Below, piece after piece: positions 5,529 to 10,969 of a DNA stretch of 11,836 nt. The notes under the pieces are model-generated. The model ran no database searches. It was given only the letters and a program-made list of their open reading frames with translations, and was not told the DNA's origin. The DNA is from Candidatus Pelagibacterales bacterium (GTDB lineage Bacteria; Pseudomonadota; Alphaproteobacteria; TMED109): assembly GCA_002732015.1 (NCBI GenBank), contig PCCU01000051.1, positions 1-11,836 of the forward strand. Reading direction: 5' to 3'. The translations under genes and the position numbers were made by a program. Numbering within the stretch: the stretch's first letter is position 1; every line of letters starts with the position of its first letter.

Positions 5529-6118
5529 TGCCACGTCATGTCCGCGGTTCAAAAAGCAATCTCAGAACGAGGACAGGGAATAAATTGAATGTTCCTTGGA
5601 CTGAAACATATGGTGAAACGATAGAAGACCGTGCTGAGAATCTAGCTAAAGGCATTGTGCCACCAACCTGCACCTACGCCCCACTCACGTCGAATTCCGC
5701 ACAAGAAGTCTTCATTGCACGACTTAGTGGACGCAGAAACTTACGCTACTTTACAGACACTGCATTTTTTCCCAACCGACAATTCCGATACTGTGAATAT
5801 GTGCCTTTTTCGGATCGTCAAAATCGTGATTTTGTGTATGTCCGAAGTCAACGTTTTGGCGAAATTGTTTCAGGGCCAAACAGCACAAAATCAAACTCGG
5901 GTGGCATAGGGGTAATTGTCAACAATGTGTTACAGTCAGTCTACGTCGTCAACATCTCGGGAAATTTAGTAGAAGGATTTAGGACATTAACATGTTCTTG
6001 TCCATCTCAAGATACATGCAAACATATGCGAGCTGTTGAACTTGTCTACAATTCTCAAACGCGTGATATTGATGCTTCATTGCAATATAATTTTGGATTT
6101 GAAAACTTAAAATTATAA
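5528..6118 (+). CDS. SWIM-type zinc-finger protein
   Basis: 196 residues from the ATG at 5528; a GTG three bases earlier is not preferred. Near the C-terminus TLTCSCPSQDTCKHMRAVEL gives C156-x-C158-x5-C164-x-H166, the CxCxnCxH pattern of SWIM zinc fingers, preceded by a beta-like YVVNIS segment as in that family. The spacer of 5 is one short of the usual minimum of 6. SWIM domains bind DNA or protein and occur in transposases, recombination partners and viral proteins. The first 20 residues are basic. It overlaps the stop of the lipid-anchored gene by one base (TGATG), suggesting re-initiation or a shared transcript. Specific role unknown. Confidence 0.72.
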   Translation: MPRHVRGSKSNLRTRTGNKLNVPWTETYGETIEDRAENLAKGIVPPTCTYAPLTSNSAQEVFIARLSGRRNLRYFTDTAFFPNRQFRYCEYVPFSDRQNRDFVYVRSQRFGEIVSGPNSTKSNSGGIGVIVNNVLQSVYVVNISGNLVEGFRTLTCSCPSQDTCKHMRAVELVYNSQTRDIDASLQYNFGFENLKL

Positions 6119-6124
6119 ATAATT
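6111..6124. repeat. Short AT inverted repeat at a gene end
   Basis: AATTAT, AA, ATAATT forms a 6-bp stem that includes the stop codon of 5528-6118. It could be a 3'-end signal, but at this AT content such stems are common by chance. Confidence 0.2.
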
Positions 6125-6134
6125 GTATATAATT
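6125..6134 (+). promoter_or_regulatory. TATA-like GTATATAATT before the methyltransferase gene
   Basis: The identical 10-mer GTATATAATT precedes 9131+ (9104-9113). Here it ends 8 nt before the ATG at 6143. If it acts as a TATA box with a start site 20-30 nt downstream, translation would begin at the second in-frame ATG (6161). Confidence 0.45.
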
Positions 6135-6142
6135 TCTTCAGA

Positions 6143-6682
6143 ATGCGTTTAATTAATACTATGCTTAAAGCGGCAGCGATACGCAGTAAAAATTATAGTG
6201 ATAATTGGGAAACTCCAGCAGAGCTTTACAAAGCCGTAATACCTAAAATATTGCCTGTGCCTGCCGACATATGGGAACCGTTTATCGGTTGTACAAATCT
6301 GTCTACGAAAACTCTGCAATCTTTAGGTCATAATGTTTTCGAAACCAATACTGATTTTTTTGACACGGAGTGGCCGCACGAAAATGGGCAACCACGAGTT
6401 TTGTTGTCGAATCCACCGTTCAGTCAAAAATTTAAAGTTTTGGAGCGCCTTTTGATAGAAAACAAACCGTTCCTTCTACTTGTACCAGCCTGGGTTTACG
6501 CGAGTGCAACCTTTCGTAATATGGTAAAAAAGCACGATAGACATGATGTGCAGTTAGTCGTTCCGCCAATGCGGGTGCATTATGTCGACCCTGAAACACA
6601 TTTGCAGAGAAAAGGCACTGCTTTCGACAGTGTATTTATTGCTTCTGGGGTTTACAACGGAAAGCAGCTGATATTTGTATAA
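6143..6682 (+). CDS. Phage-type DNA N6-adenine methyltransferase-like protein
   Basis: 179 residues. NWETP (21-25) matches the opening of phage-type Dam methylases. WEPFIG (44-49) is a motif-I-like S-adenosylmethionine site, although the usual second Gly/Ser-rich part reads CTNLS. DFF (71-73) follows, and SNPPFS (89-94) is the catalytic motif IV (NPPF) of amino-methyltransferases. Near the end GTAFDSVFIASG resembles the conserved C-terminal strand of this family. Expected to methylate adenine N6 in DNA, perhaps to mark viral genomes. No cognate restriction enzyme is adjacent; an HNH-like gene is 3.2 kb away. The ATG at 6161 is an alternative start. Family call good, target site unknown. Confidence 0.8.
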   Translation: MRLINTMLKAAAIRSKNYSDNWETPAELYKAVIPKILPVPADIWEPFIGCTNLSTKTLQSLGHNVFETNTDFFDTEWPHENGQPRVLLSNPPFSQKFKVLERLLIENKPFLLLVPAWVYASATFRNMVKKHDRHDVQLVVPPMRVHYVDPETHLQRKGTAFDSVFIASGVYNGKQLIFV

Positions 6683-6688
6683 GTGTTT
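6681..6688 (+). promoter_or_regulatory. AAGTGTTT box before 6711+
   Basis: The AAGTG box overlaps the methyltransferase stop and lies 22 nt before the ATG at 6711, farther than the 0-6 nt seen elsewhere, so assignment is weaker. Confidence 0.35.
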
Positions 6689-6710
6689 GACCGTAAATAA
6701 TCTATTACAA

Positions 6711-6992
6711 ATGGATCCCGAAGTTGGAAAGTTTATGATGCACCATTTTAAAGGTGATGTAGATCCCGTAGAGGTATTGATTACAAAAATAACGTTTGAG
6801 GATGGCGATGAAAAAGAAATAAAAGGAAACAAAACAATAAAGGATGGTGTTATAAAACTTGTAACTTGCGTGAATTTAAAAACCATGGAATCTAGAGAAT
6901 ATCATAGTATTTGGTCTGTAAAAAACCGTACATGGTCCCCATACTTTCATAGAAGTTCAAGATCGAAGTCTTATTTCACGAAAATACATTAA
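6711..6992 (+). CDS. Small unknown protein, 93 residues
   Basis: The frame is open from an ATG at 6675 (105 residues, overlapping the methyltransferase end by 8 nt), but I prefer ATG 6711 (MDPEVGKFMM) because it follows an AAGTGTTT box and avoids the overlap. The protein is charged, with acidic residues in the first half (FEDGDEKEIKG) and a basic, aromatic end (YFHRSSRSKSYFTKIH). No membrane segment and no recognised domain. It sits between the methyltransferase and another small gene on the same strand, and they may be expressed together. Confidence 0.55.
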   Translation: MDPEVGKFMMHHFKGDVDPVEVLITKITFEDGDEKEIKGNKTIKDGVIKLVTCVNLKTMESREYHSIWSVKNRTWSPYFHRSSRSKSYFTKIH

Positions 6993-7002
6993 CCTTTTAT
7001 CT

Positions 7003-7010
7003 AAGTGTTA
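7003..7010 (+). promoter_or_regulatory. AAGTGTTA box before 7016+
   Basis: AAGTGTTA ends 5 nt before the ATG at 7016. The same 8-mer occurs directly at the 5298+ start. Confidence 0.5.
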
Positions 7011-7015
7011 CGAAC

Positions 7016-7315
7016 ATGGAAGAAACGTGGAAATTCTTATGGCGCTTTGCAGAAGATCACGATGTGCGTGGTGCGTACGGTGAAAACATAACCTTTGAGA
7101 TTGAGGCACATGCCGATGATAAAGAACATCTTGACCTAGCAACAAAAAACGGGTGGGTAACTTACGAGAAATCAGACGGCACGTATGAGGTTGAGCTTCA
7201 GACAGAAGATTTTTGCACAGGTCGAAGCTGCGTCAAGGATAGAGAGTTTTTACTTTTTATCGAGGACGAATTGGCGGAACTTGTAAGTTTTTTTGAAGGA
7301 AGTGATTGTGATTAA
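7016..7315 (+). CDS. Small acidic protein of unknown function
   Basis: 99 residues, strongly acidic (many Glu and Asp, ending EGSDCD), soluble, with cysteines at C67 and C71 (FCTGRSC) and C98. It starts MEETWKFLWRFAEDHDVRGA. No family recognised. A small acidic soluble protein could be a nucleic-acid mimic or protein partner, but nothing specific supports this. It converges with 7319-8419 across only 3 bp, and both stop codons lie inside one inverted repeat. The AAGTGTTA box 5 nt upstream supports the start. Confidence 0.65.
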   Translation: MEETWKFLWRFAEDHDVRGAYGENITFEIEAHADDKEHLDLATKNGWVTYEKSDGTYEVELQTEDFCTGRSCVKDREFLLFIEDELAELVSFFEGSDCD

Positions 7316-7327
7316 AATTTATTTTAA
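7312..7327. terminator. Inverted repeat over two convergent stops
   Basis: TTAAAAT (7312-7318), TT, ATTTTAA (7321-7327) is a 7-bp stem that contains the TAA of 7016-7315 and the stop (7319-7321) of the minus-strand gene. It resembles the ATTAAAATTTTAAT palindrome at the other convergent junction (859-872). Confidence 0.35.
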
Positions 7328-8419
7328 GTCTGCATATCTGCAATTGATATCTCTCAATTTTTTTGTCGGTAAACCAATAGGATCTGTTGTCTCACCTCCT
7401 GGCTTCAAAAGCATACTCTTCAATTTTTCCTGGTAAGTTTTGCTGAATTTTGTGTAGTCTTCTTCTGCAATTCGTGTTACAAATATAGTCCACGTGTTTT
7501 TTCCCAAATTAGAAAGAAACTCAAACGTTGCACCAATCTGTGTAAACTCGTTACAATGATTTTTAACGCTTTCCATTTCAAATTCATCGAAAAATTTGCA
7601 CTCATACAATTCTTTCATTGTCAAATATTGCGGCCTCAGTTTTAAGAGATTTCGTTGCTTCTTCACGTTTGGCATTTTAATGCGCAACTTCCAATAGCAC
7701 TTTTCGTGTACCAAGGGTGGAACATATATGTCATGTTCTCTTTGAATCAACTTACCATCGCTAGTAAGGCAGCTTTGAAAATCGTCAAGGTGTCCGCGAA
7801 CAGCATATTGAAATTTTTTCAATGCTAATACCCTTTTTCCGTGCCTAAACACTGATCGATACACGTTGCTATCTCTAAACAACTGAAATGTACTTCCTGT
7901 TTTCGTTTTGTAGATAAAGCCTTGTTTATCAACGACCGAATGCACCTCTGTGGCGTTGCCCCTTTTCAAGACTAGCCCGACTTGACTACCCCTCGCATCA
8001 GGAACGAAATTCTGACCCGTCCTCTCATTCACAAGTTGCATATAGTCTTCAAACTTTTGTTTATTAAACTCTGTTGTTACCAGTTTGTTTTGTAACTCTC
8101 CGCATTCAACATCATCTATCATAAACTCTGTAATGATTTCATCTTTAACAAGCCAATCTTTCTCTTTATCAATTTTTACTCGAAATACAATCGCAGGACC
8201 GTAAATATCATAACCAGCCAGAATGGATGCAGAGTCATTTTTAATGTCTACATGTTGCCTCTCACGTCTTAGTGCCATGTAGTCGTATTCAGACAAGGAT
8301 GGCAGGCGATAGTAGACAATATTTTGGCTACCAAGAAGCTTTGTAACAGTCTCGTGTTCAACGAGGCATGCAAACCGTTTTAATTGTGTTTTATGAAGGA
8401 TATCCTTGCGTTTACTCAT
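7319..8419 (-). CDS. Unknown soluble protein, 366 residues
   Basis: The longest complete gene in the window. No membrane segment and no domain I can name. The N-terminus is basic (MSKRKDILHKTQLKRF), and the middle has many aromatic and basic residues (about 190-250). Cysteines are scattered (C18, C106, C217, C241 and others), not in a clear zinc pattern. It starts 6 nt after an AAGTGAATT box; farther upstream the leader is partly C/A-rich, and an 18-codon upstream ORF ends on the start codon (ATGA overlap). Possibly an infection-specific protein whose translation is tuned by the uORF; no function can be stated. Confidence 0.8.
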   Translation of the reverse strand: MSKRKDILHKTQLKRFACLVEHETVTKLLGSQNIVYYRLPSLSEYDYMALRRERQHVDIKNDSASILAGYDIYGPAIVFRVKIDKEKDWLVKDEIITEFMIDDVECGELQNKLVTTEFNKQKFEDYMQLVNERTGQNFVPDARGSQVGLVLKRGNATEVHSVVDKQGFIYKTKTGSTFQLFRDSNVYRSVFRHGKRVLALKKFQYAVRGHLDDFQSCLTSDGKLIQREHDIYVPPLVHEKCYWKLRIKMPNVKKQRNLLKLRPQYLTMKELYECKFFDEFEMESVKNHCNEFTQIGATFEFLSNLGKNTWTIFVTRIAEEDYTKFSKTYQEKLKSMLLKPGGETTDPIGLPTKKLRDINCRYADLK

Positions 8420-8472
8420 GATTTTAATTCACTTTTTATATGATCTTTAGTTTCTGCAGTTCGTGCGTACAT
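8416..8472 (-). promoter_or_regulatory. 18-codon uORF overlapping the 8419- start (ATGA)
   Basis: In the leader of the 366-aa gene an ATG at 8472 opens an ORF MYARTAETKDHIKSELKS whose stop TGA (8416-8418) overlaps the main ATG in ATGA. If the transcript starts upstream of 8472, the uORF would lower initiation or allow re-initiation. If transcription starts near the AAGTG box at 8426-8434, the uORF is not transcribed. Confidence 0.35.
8426..8434 (-). promoter_or_regulatory. AAGTGAATT box of the 8419- gene
   Basis: The minus strand reads AAGTGAATTAAAATCATG; the box ends 6 nt before the start. It is a one-base variant of the AAGTGATTT form at 2076- and 5273-. Confidence 0.45.
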
Positions 8473-8515
8473 TGCAAGGTGTGCAGGTGTGTGTTTGGTG
8501 TCCGAGCAGCTCGAT

Positions 8516-9046
8516 TCAAAAAATAATTCTGGATTTTCGTTTTCTCATACTATTATTATTATCATAAACTTCGTCTAAAATTTGAACTATTTTTTCTTCC
8601 TCCTCTTCTTCCCGCGTTTTTGAATTTGTAGATTCTATCTCCTCCTTTTTGGGCTCTTCCTGTTGTGTGACTACAATTTGAATTTCAGTAGAATGACGGT
8701 ACAATTGAATAATAAAAACAACATCACACAATACAAAGACGAAGCCAAATAGGATTGCAAGGCTGTCAGCCAAATCGTAGGCATCAAACTGATTGAAAAG
8801 CGATACTATTTGTAAACAATCGAGTCCTAACAACAAGATGGCAACCCAAACCAATAGCCTAGCCAATACTGTTTGTAGAACTTTATCTAAAGGGAAACTC
8901 GTTATTGTTCCATAGAATGTGCGTGCAATGGTAGAAAATACAAAAAGCGGAGTGCCTTCTAAATTATTCATTTCTACCATCAAAACATAGAAAAAAATAC
9001 CTAAAAAGGTGTTGATGATAGTTGGCAAAATAAAGTTTTGTGTCAT
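8516..9046 (-). CDS. Three-TM membrane protein with acidic tail
   Basis: 176 residues. Strong hydrophobic segments at about 5-26, 58-83 and 93-115; a weaker one at 34-54 could make a fourth. Residues 116-176 form a cytosolic-looking tail: Glu-rich (EEPKKEEIE and a run of Glu around 146-151), then ending RKRKSRIIF with a basic cluster at 168-173. It has few cysteines, unlike the 891-1688 protein. No family recognised; a virion or host-membrane protein is plausible. It is divergent from the 9131+ membrane gene with 84 bp between starts, so the two may be expressed together. TATA-like TCTATATATTA is upstream. Confidence 0.78.
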   Translation of the reverse strand: MTQNFILPTIINTFLGIFFYVLMVEMNNLEGTPLFVFSTIARTFYGTITSFPLDKVLQTVLARLLVWVAILLLGLDCLQIVSLFNQFDAYDLADSLAILFGFVFVLCDVVFIIQLYRHSTEIQIVVTQQEEPKKEEIESTNSKTREEEEEEKIVQILDEVYDNNNSMRKRKSRIIF

Positions 9047-9064
9047 GCTTTAATCTTGCTTGCT

Positions 9065-9078
9065 TACTAATATATAGA
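9065..9078 (-). promoter_or_regulatory. TATA-like element of the 9046- gene
   Basis: The minus strand reads TCTATATATTAGTA, 19-32 nt before the ATG at 9046. It resembles TCTATATTAC before the 1688- membrane gene. Confidence 0.4.
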
Positions 9079-9103
9079 TGCTTGATGAAGCAAGAAAAAG
9101 GAG

Positions 9104-9113
9104 GTATATAATT
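9104..9113 (+). promoter_or_regulatory. TATA-like GTATATAATT of the 9131+ gene
   Basis: Identical to the element at 6125-6134. It ends 17 nt before the ATG at 9131. The AGGAGG-like sequence just before it is too far from the ATG for a bacterial ribosome site. Confidence 0.45.
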
Positions 9114-9130
9114 AATCTAGGTCTAAGATA

Positions 9131-9886
9131 ATGACAATGAGTAACCCTTTCGGTGATGTGTTCTTGTCGCTAGCACAGCCGTTAACTATAGTTGGCGCTG
9201 TTGTTAAAAGTGGACAAAAATCACAGGCAGCTGCAGTTGCCCCAGTGTTAACTTTTCTAGCCTTGCTTGGCTGGATAGCAGAAGGTACCCTTGCTTGGAT
9301 GGCATATTCTATTATGACCGTCACGGCTTCCATGGGAACAGGGTCAGCATTAGAAATGATAACACTACTACTGTTCGTACGTGCCATAATAGTTTCATTA
9401 AGCATTGCTGCCAATTTAATTATTGGACTGCTTAGTCTCAACGCTGATTATAAAGCCTTTGTACCGAAAAATAAACCATTACTTTGGGCCCTCGTTGTTA
9501 TAGAGCACGCTAGCATTATCATGCCTATTATTTGGTTGTCAGTTGCTGAAGAAGATATCAAATCAACTTCGTGCACCGATGGCATACCAGAAGGTGATCC
9601 TTTCACAGACAAATCTGAAGATTTAGGCTTAACATATGCATTTATGTTTCATGTCATTAGTCTAGGAGTTCGGTTAGCTAGAACATATGCAATAGCGGCA
9701 TCCAATACGAGTGGACCATTTGGAATTTTTGCAGAGGCCAATTACGACCTTGTGTCTTCAGAAGGATCCATGTCTTCATGGAAGCAGAGAAAGCGAGAGT
9801 ACGCATCTATTCGCAAAAATGCACGCGAAGAGGTCACGTACAACTTTAACGAAAGCAATGGCATTGCACGCCACGATTTGATTTAA
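9131..9886 (+). CDS. Four-TM membrane protein
   Basis: 251 residues. Hydrophobic segments at about 36-64, 74-103, 116-138 and 165-190, joined by short loops, with a hydrophilic 27-residue loop at about 139-164 containing a single Cys (C148). The C-terminal 60 residues are polar and basic (WKQRKREYASIRKNAREE, 207-224), likely facing the cytosol or virion interior. Ala, Ile and Leu dominate. No family recognised. ATG at 9131 is preferred to 9137 because it is the first after the TATA-like element. Its stop TAA overlaps the next ATG by one base (TAATG), suggesting a shared transcript with the HNH-like gene. Divergent from 8516-9046. Confidence 0.8.
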   Translation: MTMSNPFGDVFLSLAQPLTIVGAVVKSGQKSQAAAVAPVLTFLALLGWIAEGTLAWMAYSIMTVTASMGTGSALEMITLLLFVRAIIVSLSIAANLIIGLLSLNADYKAFVPKNKPLLWALVVIEHASIIMPIIWLSVAEEDIKSTSCTDGIPEGDPFTDKSEDLGLTYAFMFHVISLGVRLARTYAIAASNTSGPFGIFAEANYDLVSSEGSMSSWKQRKREYASIRKNAREEVTYNFNESNGIARHDLI

Positions 9887-10662
9887 TGTCAAACATTTTG
9901 CGAAAAAAGTGTTCTACGTGTGGTCTTGAATATGATAGACAATTTTTTACTCGAATCAAACGGTCGCGTATTATGAAACTTACGAAGAGTTGCTTTTTGT
10001 GTAGACAAAAAATGAACGCTAAAATGTCGGAACCGATTGTAGCGTGCAAGATGTTATGGGAAACGTGGAAAAAGGAAAACCATTGCATAGACTGTGGCGA
10101 AGATAATGCAGAATGTATACAAGCAGACCACATACGCGGCGAAAAAATTGTAAATTGTAGTGAGTATATTTTTTGGGGAAGAAACGGTGGGACATCAATG
10201 CTTTCCAAAGAGCTGTTAAAGTGTGATCCTCGTTGTAGGTGCTGTCACATTCTTCGAACTAAAAAATCATGGTCACAAACTGTTGCAAATTTAAAAGGTA
10301 GAGACAAAAAAAGTTTAAGATCATTAAAAACTAAAATTGAAAAACAAAAGTTTGTCGTTGAAGAAAAACTTAGGCGAGGACAGTGTGCTATCTGTAAAAA
10401 ACAAGTCACTGAAGATAACGCCGCTGCCTTTATCTTCGATCATAGTGTGAATTGGAGTAAAAAGAATTTTACAATTAGCAATTACATTAACAAAAATAGG
10501 TGCACGCTTCAACGCGCTAAACCATTGTTGATCAAGGAAATGCTTTTGTGTCGTCTTTTATGCGCTAACTGTGATTGGGTTCAAACAAGAAAGGAGTTAT
10601 TTTCCAAAGAAATTAATGATCCGCGTAAATTCATGTTAAATAAATTTTTCCTAATAAAATAA
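9886..10662 (+). CDS. Tandem HNH-like zinc protein
   Basis: 258 residues. An N-terminal zinc knuckle has C9xxC12 and C36xxC39. Module 1: C67xxC70, D81-H82 (ADHIRGEK), then C117xxC120-H121 followed by RT, the layout of HNH endonucleases. Module 2 repeats it: C167xxC170, D185-H186 (FDHSVNWSKKNF), then C226xxC229, but the residue after the last Cys is Asp (D230) instead of His. So module 1 could be active and module 2 may be structural. HNH-like proteins of this type are frequent in giant viruses, as homing or host-degrading nucleases. It starts inside the stop of the membrane gene (TAATG) with no promoter motif of its own. Confidence 0.75.
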   Translation: MSNILRKKCSTCGLEYDRQFFTRIKRSRIMKLTKSCFLCRQKMNAKMSEPIVACKMLWETWKKENHCIDCGEDNAECIQADHIRGEKIVNCSEYIFWGRNGGTSMLSKELLKCDPRCRCCHILRTKKSWSQTVANLKGRDKKSLRSLKTKIEKQKFVVEEKLRRGQCAICKKQVTEDNAAAFIFDHSVNWSKKNFTISNYINKNRCTLQRAKPLLIKEMLLCRLLCANCDWVQTRKELFSKEINDPRKFMLNKFFLIK

Positions 10663-10804
10663 TTTTTTTATAATTTTAAGGAGTTTTGAATTGTTTTCCT
10701 TAAATCCTAAACTAACTTCAAATTTGTAAATTTTTTTGTAGACGGCCCTAAAATTTTTTTTAATAGAAAACTAAAAGTCACTTTTTTTAAGGATTTTTAC
10801 TCTT
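10663..10804. other. AT-rich spacer with TTAAGGA elements
   Basis: No gene is seen. It holds TTTTAAGGAGTTTT (about 10676), TTTCCTTAAAT (about 10696), AAATTTGT, a GGCCC and TTTTTTAAGGATTTTT (about 10784). The same elements in a similar order lie at about 480-630, so the two spacers may be copies of one diverged repeat. GTCACTT at 10777-10783 is an AAGTGAC on the minus strand without an adjacent start. Confidence 0.4.
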
Positions 10805-10854
10805 GAAAACTTTTGAAAACTTTTGAAAACTTTTGAAAACTTTTGAAAACTTTT
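10805..10854 (+). repeat. GAAAACTTTT tandem array, five exact copies
   Basis: Five perfect 10-bp units run head to tail from 10805 to 10854. The array ends 115 nt before the 10970+ start, nearly the same spacing as for 215- (117) and 3433- (118). Alternating A and T tracts every 5 bp make stiff, AT-only-like DNA apart from the G and C at the junctions. Copy number probably varies. Confidence 0.85.
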
Positions 10855-10969
10855 CTAACAACTTCAGCTACTCACGCACATCAACACGCACGGTTTGCAA
10901 CAAGGACCGCAACATACAACGCAGCAACGCAACAAATAACGCAAACAATACAATTCCAAAAATTTAACA
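10855..10969 (+). promoter_or_regulatory. C/A-rich leader of the LRR gene
   Basis: The plus strand is C/A-rich (CAACACGCACGG, CAACATACAACGCAG, ACGCAAACAATACAATTCC) with no ATG before 10970. This is the class A leader and supports the start. Confidence 0.55.

Noticed and set aside
9098..9105. AAGGAGGT as a Shine-Dalgarno site for 9131+
   Set aside because: It is about 25 nt from the ATG, too far, and other genes have no such site, so bacterial-type initiation is unlikely.
9112..9441. 109-residue minus-strand ORF
   Set aside because: Antisense to the four-TM gene; composition mirrors its hydrophobic codons.
6143..10662. Methyltransferase and HNH-like gene as a restriction-modification pair
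   Set aside because: They are 3.2 kb apart with five genes between, and the HNH gene is coupled to a membrane-protein gene instead.
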